NCBI GenBank assembly: GCA_036501345.1
Contig: DASYAN010000311.1
Span: 1-5,665 of the forward strand
Reading direction: 5' to 3'
Origin: DASYAN01 sp036501345
GTDB lineage: Bacteria; Chloroflexota; Ktedonobacteria; Ktedonobacterales; Ktedonobacteraceae
Length of the DNA: 5,665 bases
Of the stretch, positions 1-5,017 are shown one piece after another. The translations under genes were made by a program, and so were the position numbers. Position 1 is the stretch's first letter, and every line of letters starts with the position of its first letter. Under the pieces are notes generated by a model that searched no databases, was not told where the DNA came from, and was given only the letters and a program-made list of their open reading frames with translations.

Positions 1-14
1 AGTTTAGGAGAGAG

Positions 15-407
15 ATGATGACTCCACTAATATTCGTCATAGATGATAGCCTAGTCGTTCGCAAGACCCTGGAATTGAGCCTGAGACAGGCCACAGTTGA
101 GGTGATAAGCTTCAATGATGGGATTGATACGCTACGTTGGATGACGACACCAGAAGCTCGTATTCCCGACTTGGTCTTCGTTGACGTAGGACTGCCAAAA
201 ATGGATGGCTATGAAGTCATCAAGAAACTGAAAAACAAACCAGCCTTTGCTGGCACAATTTTTGTGATGTTAACGCGGCGCGACGGCATGATAGATAGCC
301 TGAAATCGCGCCTCGTGGGCGCAACTGTCCACATGACCAAGCCATTTAAGACCCAGGACATTCTGAAAGTGGTCTCAGAGCAGTTGCATATTCCAGTTTC
401 TTCCTAG
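15..407 (+). CDS. Stand-alone receiver-domain response regulator (PilG/CheY-like)
   Basis: This is a single receiver (REC) domain of 130 residues with no output domain, so it should act as a cytoplasmic phosphorelay or protein-interaction switch like CheY or PilG. Signature residues are all present: acidic pair D10-D11, phospho-acceptor D57 at the end of beta-3, the switch threonine T87, and K109-P110 followed by F111. The stretch from D90 to F111 (DG..D....RLVGA....TKPF) resembles the type IV pilus regulator PilG more than classical CheY, from memory of that family. There are two adjacent ATG codons at 15 and 18; an AGGAGAG ribosome binding site at 6-12 lies very close to the first, so the second may be the real start. 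No cognate kinase is visible. The gene begins at the window edge and could be the last gene of an operon lying to the left. No good terminator follows it. Confidence 0.93.
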   Translation: MMTPLIFVIDDSLVVRKTLELSLRQATVEVISFNDGIDTLRWMTTPEARIPDLVFVDVGLPKMDGYEVIKKLKNKPAFAGTIFVMLTRRDGMIDSLKSRLVGATVHMTKPFKTQDILKVVSEQLHIPVSS

Positions 408-436
408 GTCTTGAGAGTAAGTTTGCATGCCTGTAT

Positions 437-452
437 AGAGGAAAACAGGGAC
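437..452 (-). repeat. Copy A of a 16-nt pyrimidine-rich intergenic motif
   Basis: Read on the minus strand this is GTCCCTGTTTTCCTCT. It matches the copy at 2239-2254 in 15 of 16 positions and the copy at 1682-1697 in 13 of 16. It lies just beyond the stop codon of the 39-residue peptide. Its function is unknown. Confidence 0.35.
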
Positions 453-459
453 AAATATA

Positions 460-579
460 TCATCCTGATTTTTGGTGCTCCAGGACGCGTTTTAGCACAC
501 CAAGAAAGACAATTGTGCCGAACCAAGCACCAACTAAAATCCATGATCGCTTGTTTGATTGCTCTTGCTCGTCATGCAT
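460..579 (-). CDS. 39-residue single-span membrane peptide
   Basis: This small gene runs from ATG at 579 to TGA at 460. It encodes 39 residues: a charged polar N-terminus (MHDEQEQSNKR), a hydrophobic stretch of about 17 residues (W13-L29, WILVGAWFGTIVFLGVL) long enough for one membrane span, and a short tail beginning with K30-R31 and rich in K, R, H and E. A ribosome-binding-like AAAGG lies about 9 nt upstream of the ATG, the same type of site as in front of the 275-residue gene. That gene ends 47 nt upstream on the same strand, so the two could be co-transcribed. I do not recognise the family. The charge pattern on both sides of the span makes topology ambiguous. It could be a small membrane regulator or the toxic peptide of a toxin system, but nothing in the sequence decides this. 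The main doubt is that an ORF of this length can arise by chance. Confidence 0.5.
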   Translation of the reverse strand: MHDEQEQSNKRSWILVGAWFGTIVFLGVLKRVLEHQKSG

Positions 580-626
580 AACATCACACCTTTCATAACT
601 TGCTGGCAAAGATCTGCATGTCCAAA

Positions 627-1454
627 CTAGACAGTGCCTGCATTGCTGCGTTCAGGTTGATCGACAAAGCGTTTCATCATAACATTATTATGCCACGGAG
701 CAGTAAGTTCTTGGTAGCCCTGCACGACATGTTCAGCAAAAGGCGGCAGAGGCTCTATTGATTTTACCACTTTCCATCTCCACCCATTAGGAAGATCCGC
801 TGATTTTTGCACAACATTGATGCCTAGCTTATTCATCACTTGCATGTTGCGCTGCGCTAGGACTTGATGAGGGACAAACGAGAATAGCGGCGACTGCATC
901 TCCTCCAATTGTAACACTATCTGCTCGGGAAGATGCCCATACTGCTCACAGGCTTGGTGCACACTCCTGAACAACACATCTTCAGGCAACGCAAAGAGAG
1001 CATCCAACGCCTGCATCAGATTCATGCCACGATTGAGCAAAATAGTTCTGCCGTGCATAAGACGCTGCGCTAACCTATCATTGGCATCAACGCGAGACGC
1101 TTCATGGACCTGACGGGTAATATCAGCTAGTGGCAACATATCCAACTTACGATGCAGAAAAGCGACAACCTCGGCTGTGTCTTCCTCCTCTTGCCAGCGT
1201 CGTAGCAGATGCAAGCAGAGCTGCCCATCATACTCTTTTACCGTCTTTGACACGCTAAGCAAGCTGGTCTTGCATTCACAGACCCACAGAGCATGAAGGT
1301 AGCGCACTGTATAGGCAACGGAGAATGCAGAGAAACGTTTCTGCCCATGCACATCTTGAACAAATTGGAAGCAATCTTTAAATTCTGGCTCTAGACTCGT
1401 AAAAGCATCCAGTTTCTGTTGCACTAATTGTGGCACTCTCACCATTGTTGTCAT
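627..1454 (-). CDS. Hypothetical protein, 275 residues, mostly alpha-helical, family not recognised
   Basis: This is a long intact reading frame with an even, protein-like composition. There is no signal peptide or membrane span, so the product is probably cytoplasmic. Residues 10 to about 190 look largely helical, with heptad-like stretches rich in L, Q, E and R. A WVCECK segment lies at 57-62. The C-terminal third changes character and has proline and tryptophan clusters (NGWRWKVV, EPLPPF, TAPWHNN), suggesting a second small domain. I see no recognisable catalytic or DNA-binding motif. The start at 1454 is preceded by AAAGG about 10 nt away; an alternative ATG lies three codons in, at 1445. 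Nothing is encoded upstream for 355 nt, so it probably has its own promoter. The 39-residue membrane peptide follows 47 nt downstream. It is very likely a real gene, but its function is unknown. Confidence 0.82.
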   Translation of the reverse strand: MTTMVRVPQLVQQKLDAFTSLEPEFKDCFQFVQDVHGQKRFSAFSVAYTVRYLHALWVCECKTSLLSVSKTVKEYDGQLCLHLLRRWQEEEDTAEVVAFLHRKLDMLPLADITRQVHEASRVDANDRLAQRLMHGRTILLNRGMNLMQALDALFALPEDVLFRSVHQACEQYGHLPEQIVLQLEEMQSPLFSFVPHQVLAQRNMQVMNKLGINVVQKSADLPNGWRWKVVKSIEPLPPFAEHVVQGYQELTAPWHNNVMMKRFVDQPERSNAGTV

Positions 1455-1681
1455 AGTTAATCTACCTTTCAGGGAGGCTCTGCTGATATCTTCACAGCCC
1501 TCGATTCTTTCTTACACCAACCATAAAAGTTTGCACAATAGCTATATAGAGCACGGAACAAGTGTATCAAGAGGAGACAACTAGCAAACCTCCATGACAA
1601 ATGCGACAAATCGACTGACAAGCAACACAACTTCTCGTTGTTTATGTATCGAATGTCTATAATCTTTACTTTTAATAATTT

Positions 1682-1697
1682 GTCCCTCTTTCCCCCT
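1682..1697 (+). repeat. Copy B of the 16-nt intergenic motif
   Basis: GTCCCTCTTTCCCCCT matches the copy at 2239-2254 in 14 of 16 positions. It lies in the middle of the divergent spacer between the 275-residue gene and the small zinc protein. It is low-complexity pyrimidine sequence, so part of the match may be chance. Confidence 0.3.
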
Positions 1698-1795
1698 CGA
1701 TAAACATGCAAATTTCCCCTATATTGTATTCTATAGAAAGGTTTGTATTGCAGAATTTTTAGTGAGCATAACTCATTCAGTCTATTCAAAACCCT

Positions 1796-1802
1796 AAAGG
1801 AG
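1796..1802 (+). promoter_or_regulatory. Strong ribosome binding site for the small zinc protein
   Basis: AAAGGAG sits 7 nt before the ATG at 1810. It fixes the start of this short gene and is the main reason, with the two CxxC pairs, to accept the gene as real. Confidence 0.85.
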
Positions 1803-1809
1803 ATTACTA

Positions 1810-2019
1810 ATGCGAGATAATGAATTCAATCGTCCTGTTTCTACAGACTCGACGCCAGATGGAAAGAGTTGTGAATGGTGTGACAGATTAGCAGAACAAC
1901 AGCTAACAGCCATTGGTGGAACCCATCATAACGAGAGTGGATTCTTTTGCCACCCCTGTGGTGAACAATTCACACAATCTGTACAAAAAAGTTCCGATAC
2001 ATCACTTCAATGCATCTAG
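1810..2019 (+). CDS. Small zinc-binding protein with two CxxC knuckles, 69 residues
   Basis: The product is short and soluble. A polar, probably disordered N-terminus (residues 1-19) precedes a compact unit with C21-E-W-C24 and C47-H-P-C50, 22 residues apart. Two CxxC pairs at this spacing are typical of a structural zinc ribbon or treble-clef fold holding one Zn(II); H39, H40 and H48 lie nearby. The tail from about residue 55 is again polar. There is no enzyme motif, so a role in protein or nucleic-acid contact is likely but not shown. The start is fixed by AAAGGAG 7 nt upstream. It is flanked by long non-coding spacers and followed by a strong terminator, so it appears monocistronic. I do not recognise a named family. 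Confidence 0.85.
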   Translation: MRDNEFNRPVSTDSTPDGKSCEWCDRLAEQQLTAIGGTHHNESGFFCHPCGEQFTQSVQKSSDTSLQCI

Positions 2020-2031
2020 TAAGCATTGAAG
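2005..2031 (+). other. Perfect 9-bp hairpin overlapping the stop codon
   Basis: CTTCAATGC (2005-2013) pairs perfectly with GCATTGAAG (2023-2031). The 9-nt loop contains the TAG stop codon of the small zinc protein at 2017-2019. Only CTTT follows, so it is at best a weak terminator; it could instead stabilise the mRNA 3' end or bind a regulator. Confidence 0.5.
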
Positions 2032-2152
2032 CTTTAATAACAAGCTAGTTTATGAAAAGTTTCTTCCTATAGATATCTCCCCAATTCATACGGCAATACA
2101 GCTATAAAGCTTAGGAGTAGATAACATACTATTCCACCCTAATGTTGATTTT

Positions 2153-2179
2153 AGAGCCACTCTTCGGAGTGGCTCTTTT
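2153..2179 (+). terminator. Rho-independent terminator with C(UUCG)G tetraloop
   Basis: AGAGCCACTC (2153-2162) pairs over 10 perfect base pairs with GAGTGGCTCT (2167-2176) across a TTCG loop. The closing pair is C-G, giving the exceptionally stable cUUCGg tetraloop, and TTT follows. It ends transcripts coming from the small zinc protein about 135 nt after its stop codon. On the minus strand no U-run follows the stem, so it is directional. Confidence 0.93.
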
Positions 2180-2238
2180 GTCGCTATACAACTGGTTGTT
2201 GCAAAGCCATCCACATAGCTGACACGTTGGCGATAACT

Positions 2239-2254
2239 GTCCCTGTTTCCCTCT
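2239..2254 (+). repeat. Copy C of the 16-nt intergenic motif
   Basis: GTCCCTGTTTCCCTCT is the copy closest to a consensus of the three. It lies between the terminator and the -10 element of the next gene, about 20 nt upstream of that -10. This position would suit an activator or repressor site, but no protein can be named. Confidence 0.35.
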
Positions 2255-2273
2255 CAAAAAGCAGCGAAAATTC

Positions 2274-2282
2274 TGTTATATT
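2274..2282 (+). promoter_or_regulatory. Extended -10 promoter candidate for the zinc-ribbon membrane gene
   Basis: TGTTATATT fits an extended -10 (TGnTATAAT with one mismatch). There is no good -35 at 16-18 nt, which is acceptable for extended -10 promoters. Transcription would begin near 2289, giving a leader of about 87 nt. The 20 nt immediately after it resemble an arm of the fic operator (see findings). Confidence 0.4.
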
Positions 2283-2362
2283 TTCCTCGACACGAATTTA
2301 TTGCGTCAATCGAGAAAACCGCAAAGATAGTGTTAGAGCGATATCACGGTGGCACAACAAAA

Positions 2363-2368
2363 AAGGAG
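2363..2368 (+). promoter_or_regulatory. Ribosome binding site that decides the start at 2376
   Basis: AAGGAG lies 7 nt before the ATG at 2376. The upstream in-frame GTG at 2349 has no such site, and translating from it would place this ribosome binding site inside the coding region. Confidence 0.85.
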
Positions 2369-2375
2369 AAACACG

Positions 2376-3239
2376 ATGAATCGAGAAGATGGCCGATGTT
2401 CCTTTTGTGGTCAATCTCTTGATCCTTCCTCATCAACATGCCCCTCATGTAGAAGAGACATCTTTCAACCACAAATTGATGAATTAGTTAGTTACAAAAT
2501 ACAACCCCGGCCTCTAAGCATTGCACTAACCCCAAGGAACCTTGCTATTGGTGGAGCTGCGCTATTGCTTATTGTGGCCATGCCCTTAATTGCATTTTTG
2601 AGCTTGAGTAGAAGTGGCAGTACCCGACCAATTGGGAAAACGGTCATCACGCATAATCAATCTCCTCCATCGATTTCTACTTCTAAAACAGTTTTGTGTC
2701 AAGCAGACTGGTCACGCGGAATGAACGGCTGGACAGGTTCTTCCGAATGGAAAGTTCTAAATGGCAAGTTATTGAGTGATGGAATGAATATAGGGCTAGG
2801 TATCAGTGTTGCTCCTACAGGAAGTGATGTGATCACATCGCCTTGCCAACCATCTACAACAAACTATGCAGTAGAAGCGAAAATGCAGATTCTGGATAGT
2901 CCTAATCGTTGCTATCTTGCCATTCGCGGACGAGTAGAGCCTGCAGGTTCAGGATACGGTGGTTACTTCGTTGGATTTGATTCTTACTTTGGAGATGCAG
3001 CCATAATTCCTTTTTCTCCTAGCGAGGGATTTACACCTAGTAAGAGCAGAATTTACAACCCTGGTTTGAATGAACACACCTATCGTGTTGAGTTTAGAGA
3101 TAACCAGATCACCCTGAAAATAGATAACCATGTTGTATTACAGGCAATCGATAACAGATTCCTTAGTACTGGGGAAGTAGGACTTGAAAATGGCGGCTGC
3201 CAAATCAGCATAAGTAGCTTCCAGGTGATCGCCCTATAA
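2376..3239 (+). CDS. Zinc-ribbon, single-span membrane protein with exported LamG/DUF1080-like domain
   Basis: The 287-residue product (from ATG 2376) has three parts. Residues 8-25 form a zinc ribbon (C8xxC11 and C22xxC25). Residues 56-77 are a strongly hydrophobic span following R54. After a Ser/Thr-rich linker, residues from about 102 to the end look like a beta-sandwich of the concanavalin-A/LamG or DUF1080 type: W-rich opening (WSRGMNGWTGSSEW), then alternating strands such as YAVEAKMQI, YGGYFVGFD, HTYRVEFRDNQITLKIDN and a closing GEVGLENGGCQISISSFQVI. With no signal peptide, the likely topology is zinc ribbon in the cytoplasm and sandwich outside. It could sense or bind a cell-surface or sugar ligand; no glycosidase residues can be assigned. 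Four exported cysteines could form disulfides. It ends 13 nt before the stop of the convergent fic gene with no terminator between. Function is inferred from layout only. Confidence 0.88.
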   Translation: MNREDGRCSFCGQSLDPSSSTCPSCRRDIFQPQIDELVSYKIQPRPLSIALTPRNLAIGGAALLLIVAMPLIAFLSLSRSGSTRPIGKTVITHNQSPPSISTSKTVLCQADWSRGMNGWTGSSEWKVLNGKLLSDGMNIGLGISVAPTGSDVITSPCQPSTTNYAVEAKMQILDSPNRCYLAIRGRVEPAGSGYGGYFVGFDSYFGDAAIIPFSPSEGFTPSKSRIYNPGLNEHTYRVEFRDNQITLKIDNHVVLQAIDNRFLSTGEVGLENGGCQISISSFQVIAL

Positions 3240-3252
3240 GATAATGCTCAAT

Positions 3253-4206
3253 CTATTGCTTATTGCGCGGGCGCCCACGCGGCTGGCTACCAGCTTCCTG
3301 GAAGTATTGCCGTACGGTCTCTTCTGAAGCATACCAGTATTGGCCTCGTTTCTTCGCCTCAAACTTGCCTTGTCTGGCAAGCTGGCCGAGGTAATCTACT
3401 GTGGTATTGAATAGAGGAGCCAGTCCGCTCATGGGCAAGAGGTGCATCGTACTTTCCACGCAAGTCTCCAGATAGAGATCGAGCGCATATTCTACAGCAA
3501 GGCCAATCAAATCGATGAGCCGGGAGTAGTCGCCCAGGCGTGCTTGCCTCAGTGCCTGGATATAGCGAGCACGCCACTCCCTGAGCACAAGTGCTGGCGG
3601 ATAGCCATCTTGCATAAGTATCAGATTGAGTAGCAAGCGTCCAACTCTGCCATTGCCATCGGTATAGGGATGTATAGCTTCAAAGTCGTGATGAGCAATC
3701 GCAGCGCGTACAACCGGATCATAGCGCAAAGCAGTGTCACTGGTGAGCCACTCGACCCATTGCGCTAAGTACATAGGCACATTCTTTGCAGATGGCGGCG
3801 TAAAGTCAGCACCCCGGATATAGACTGGCACAGTTCGCAACCCTCCAGCATGAGGATCAATATTTGCCATAACCAGACGATGCAAGCTACAGATCGTTTC
3901 AACGGTAATAGGATTTTTGACGAGATGCGGGAGCGTATCAAAAGCCTCAGCATGGTTTGTCACTTCCAAGTATTCACGCAAGGGATGTCCATCAACAGTG
4001 ATACCATACTCCAGAACCATCTGGGTCTCAGCCAACGACAGTGTGTTTCCTTCAATCGCATTGCTATGGTACGTGAGCATGAGACGCAGATCATTGTGTA
4101 GTCTCTGCACAGTGAATGACTCCATTGGTCGATACGCATCCAGCTTTTTCTTTTTCTGAAGAAGCCGCTTCGCAATCCTAGAGTCCATTTGAGCATTCGT
4201 TGACAT
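3253..4206 (-). CDS. Fic-family protein (probable AMPylase) with N-terminal inhibitory motif, C-terminal winged helix and AT-hook-like tail
   Basis: The 317-residue product carries the complete Fic catalytic loop at 179-190 (HPYTDGNGRVGR). H179 is the base, D183 the metal ligand, and the G/N/R residues bind ATP; Fic enzymes usually transfer AMP to hydroxyl side chains of target proteins. Upstream, S48-N-A-I-E52-G53 fits the inhibitory (S/T)xxxE(G/N) motif, so E52 should block productive ATP binding: a self-inhibited, class II-like Fic. IRGADFTPPSA at 130-140 is the usual target-docking flap region. Residues about 262-302 look like an excisionase-type winged helix (TVDYLGQLARQGKFEAKKRGQYWYASEETVRQYF), and the tail 310-316 (RGRPRNK) has the AT-hook core. 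Both suggest DNA binding. The ATG at 4206 has GAGGAA 5 nt upstream. Its promoter sits inside a perfect inverted repeat, which suggests autoregulation. The divergent neighbour is a nucleotidyltransferase gene. Confidence 0.95.
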   Translation of the reverse strand: MSTNAQMDSRIAKRLLQKKKKLDAYRPMESFTVQRLHNDLRLMLTYHSNAIEGNTLSLAETQMVLEYGITVDGHPLREYLEVTNHAEAFDTLPHLVKNPITVETICSLHRLVMANIDPHAGGLRTVPVYIRGADFTPPSAKNVPMYLAQWVEWLTSDTALRYDPVVRAAIAHHDFEAIHPYTDGNGRVGRLLLNLILMQDGYPPALVLREWRARYIQALRQARLGDYSRLIDLIGLAVEYALDLYLETCVESTMHLLPMSGLAPLFNTTVDYLGQLARQGKFEAKKRGQYWYASEETVRQYFQEAGSQPRGRPRNKQ

Positions 4207-4207
4207 T

Positions 4208-4222
4208 GGAATTCCTCGACGA
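4208..4222. promoter_or_regulatory. Left arm of 15-bp inverted repeat, covering the fic ribosome binding site
   Basis: GGAATTCCTCGACGA is the exact reverse complement of 4249-4263. It ends one base before the fic start codon and includes the GAGGAA ribosome binding site. A protein bound here, or a hairpin forming in RNA that includes both arms, would affect fic expression. GGAATTCC within the arm is itself palindromic. Confidence 0.75.
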
Positions 4223-4242
4223 GATTTTATTTGAGCTTATAT

Positions 4243-4271
4243 ATTATATCGTCGAGGAATTCCGAAAGCAA
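4243..4271 (-). promoter_or_regulatory. Sigma-A/70-type promoter of the fic gene
   Basis: On the minus strand, TTGCTT (4271-4266) is followed after exactly 17 nt by a perfect TATAAT (4248-4243). Transcription would start near 4236, giving a leader of about 30 nt. The spacer contains the whole right arm of the inverted repeat, so a bound protein would exclude RNA polymerase. Confidence 0.8.
4249..4263. promoter_or_regulatory. Right arm of 15-bp inverted repeat, filling the fic -35/-10 spacer
   Basis: TCGTCGAGGAATTCC mirrors 4208-4222 perfectly. The arms are 26 nt apart, and 22 of those 26 bases are A or T. The centre-to-centre distance of the arms is 41 nt, close to four helical turns, so a dimer or two dimers could bind on one face of the DNA. 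The best candidate ligand is the Fic protein itself, through its winged helix and AT-hook-like tail. Confidence 0.75.
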
Positions 4272-4328
4272 GAACGGAGAGCAGGCATACCAAGAGGAGA
4301 CAATTCCATACACTTCCGCCTATAGATG

Positions 4329-4337
4329 TGCTATACT
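4329..4337 (+). promoter_or_regulatory. Extended -10 promoter candidate for the nucleotidyltransferase gene
   Basis: TGCTATACT matches TGnTATAAT with one mismatch. No good -35 is seen. Transcription from near 4344 would give a leader of about 60 nt, which can form a hairpin GCTCCA/TGGAGC (4365-4370 with 4377-4382). A weaker CTGCT/AGCAG pair (4339-4343 with 4354-4358) lies at the very start of the leader. The identical nine bases recur at 4963-4971. Confidence 0.5.
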
Positions 4338-4405
4338 ACTGCTGAGATATTTTAGCAGCACCAAGCTCCATATCTGTGGAGCAAAGGCGGTAGAAGAACA
4401 CAGAC

Positions 4406-4960
4406 ATGCAAAAGCAAGACATTGAACACAACCTGTCTTTGCTAGGGAGTCAGCTAGAGGAGCTGGGCATACAAACAACCATTCGACTGCTTATGATTGG
4501 TGGAGGGTTTATGCTGACCCAGATCGGCAACCGCGCCACGACCGATGATGTTGATGTGCTGGTAAAAGATATCAGCGATCCACAGCACTCCGACGACTAC
4601 CGCATTTTTAGGAATGCAGTCCACTTTGTCGCATATGACGCTAGACTCAGTGACTCATGGTTAAGCGATAACATCGGCGACTTTTTACGCATGGCAGGGC
4701 CAGTACCCCAGGGGCAATTATGGCGACGATTTGGGCGTTACCTGGAGGTCTCTATCCCGCCAAAAGCATTCATTTTAGCTCATAAGCTGATTGCTGGAAG
4801 ATTAAAAGATGAAGAAGATACCAGGGCACTTTTTCAAAGTCTACACATTACCAAACGTCAGGAGGCACAAAATATTGTAGATAAGTATATTACAAACAAG
4901 GATATCCAGGAAAGCGAAGAGGTCCAAAAGAAGCTCAATCGTTTTTTTAGCCAGGAATAA
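4406..4960 (+). CDS. Nucleotidyltransferase of the AbiEii/MNT-like (DUF6036-like) group
   Basis: The 184-residue product shows the core of a DNA polymerase-beta-fold nucleotidyltransferase: I31-G32-G33-G34 as the nucleotide-binding glycine motif, then R43-A-T-T-D-D48-V-D50-V-L-V, where D48 and D50 would be the DxD metal ligands. A later helical segment, PPKAFILAHKLIAGRLKDEEDTRALF (118-143), matches the K..A.R.KD..D pattern common in this group and probably helps bind nucleotide or tRNA. Relatives serve as toxins that add nucleotides to tRNA, as antitoxins (MNT) that modify HEPN toxins, or as resistance enzymes; which applies here cannot be told. The DUF6036 assignment is from memory. The ATG at 4406 is kept although its ribosome binding site is poor (only AGAAGAA). 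The partner gene follows after 57 nt. It is divergent from fic, with 199 nt between their starts. Confidence 0.85.
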   Translation: MQKQDIEHNLSLLGSQLEELGIQTTIRLLMIGGGFMLTQIGNRATTDDVDVLVKDISDPQHSDDYRIFRNAVHFVAYDARLSDSWLSDNIGDFLRMAGPVPQGQLWRRFGRYLEVSIPPKAFILAHKLIAGRLKDEEDTRALFQSLHITKRQEAQNIVDKYITNKDIQESEEVQKKLNRFFSQE

Positions 4961-4962
4961 TC

Positions 4963-4971
4963 TGCTATACT
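4963..4971 (+). promoter_or_regulatory. Second identical extended -10, internal promoter before the partner gene
   Basis: TGCTATACT here is identical to 4329-4337 and lies 47 nt before the partner's start, in the 57-nt gap after the nucleotidyltransferase. It would let the partner be made independently of the upstream gene, as is common for antitoxins. Confidence 0.4.
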
Positions 4972-5017
4972 TACAGTAGCGAAAAGTTGTCTGACGAAAG
5001 AAAGCAAAGAGGGAACT

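Larger units (their letters stand above)
1455..1809. other. 355-nt AT-rich divergent spacer, no supported gene
   Basis: This spacer separates two divergently transcribed genes, so promoters for both must lie here. Candidates are weak. On the plus strand a TATAAT at 1658-1663 has no well-spaced -35 box. On the minus strand TTATAG or TATAGA elements occur near 1655-1664 without a convincing -35. A 10-bp palindrome, TTCTATAGAA, sits at 1729-1738, and motif copy B is at 1682-1697. The leaders of both genes are therefore probably long, around 100 nt or more. A minus-strand frame across 1789-1469 is open, but it uses a TTG start without a ribosome binding site and has composition unlike its neighbours, so I do not call it a gene. 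Confidence 0.6.
2020..2375. other. 356-nt spacer with hairpin, terminator, motif copy C and a promoter candidate; no gene
   Basis: This spacer lies between two plus-strand genes. In order it holds the right half of the stop-codon hairpin, about 120 nt of plain AT-rich sequence, the terminator at 2153-2179, motif copy C at 2239-2254, an extended -10 at 2274-2282 and the leader of the zinc-ribbon membrane protein. I examined both strands for small genes. Only very short frames without ribosome binding sites were found. Confidence 0.7.

Noticed and set aside
431..450. CCTGT/ACAGG hairpin as terminator for the response regulator
   Set aside because: It is a five-pair stem without a U-run; too weak to call.
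1658..1663. TATAAT as a promoter for the small zinc protein
   Set aside because: There is no -35 at acceptable spacing (TTGTTT is only 14 nt away), no TGn extension, and it lies about 150 nt before the start; kept only as a remark in the spacer entry.
1469..1789. 106-residue open frame on the minus strand upstream of the 275-residue gene
   Set aside because: It starts with TTG, has no ribosome binding site, and its composition (many C, Y, R and K, no domain pattern) looks like translated AT-rich spacer.
2142..2222. 26-codon plus-strand frame MLILEPLFGVALLSLYNW...
   Set aside because: It runs straight through the terminator stem and has no ribosome binding site.
2349..2375. GTG at 2349 as start of the zinc-ribbon membrane gene
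   Set aside because: It lacks a ribosome binding site, while the AAGGAG at 2363-2368 is ideally placed for ATG 2376.
2949..3131. 60-residue minus-strand frame inside the zinc-ribbon membrane gene
   Set aside because: It is antisense to a well-supported coding region with clear domains, with no start signal of its own.
1568..4303. 13-nt identical repeat CAAGAGGAGACAA at 1568-1580 and 4291-4303
   Set aside because: A match of this length between two places in a window of this size is expected by chance fairly often, and the surrounding bases and gene context differ.
4231..4425. 64-residue plus-strand frame between fic and the nucleotidyltransferase, a possible Fic antitoxin
   Set aside because: It has a TTG start without a ribosome binding site, runs through the operator arm and promoter elements, and overlaps the nucleotidyltransferase start. 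Fic already carries its own inhibitory motif, so no separate antitoxin is required.
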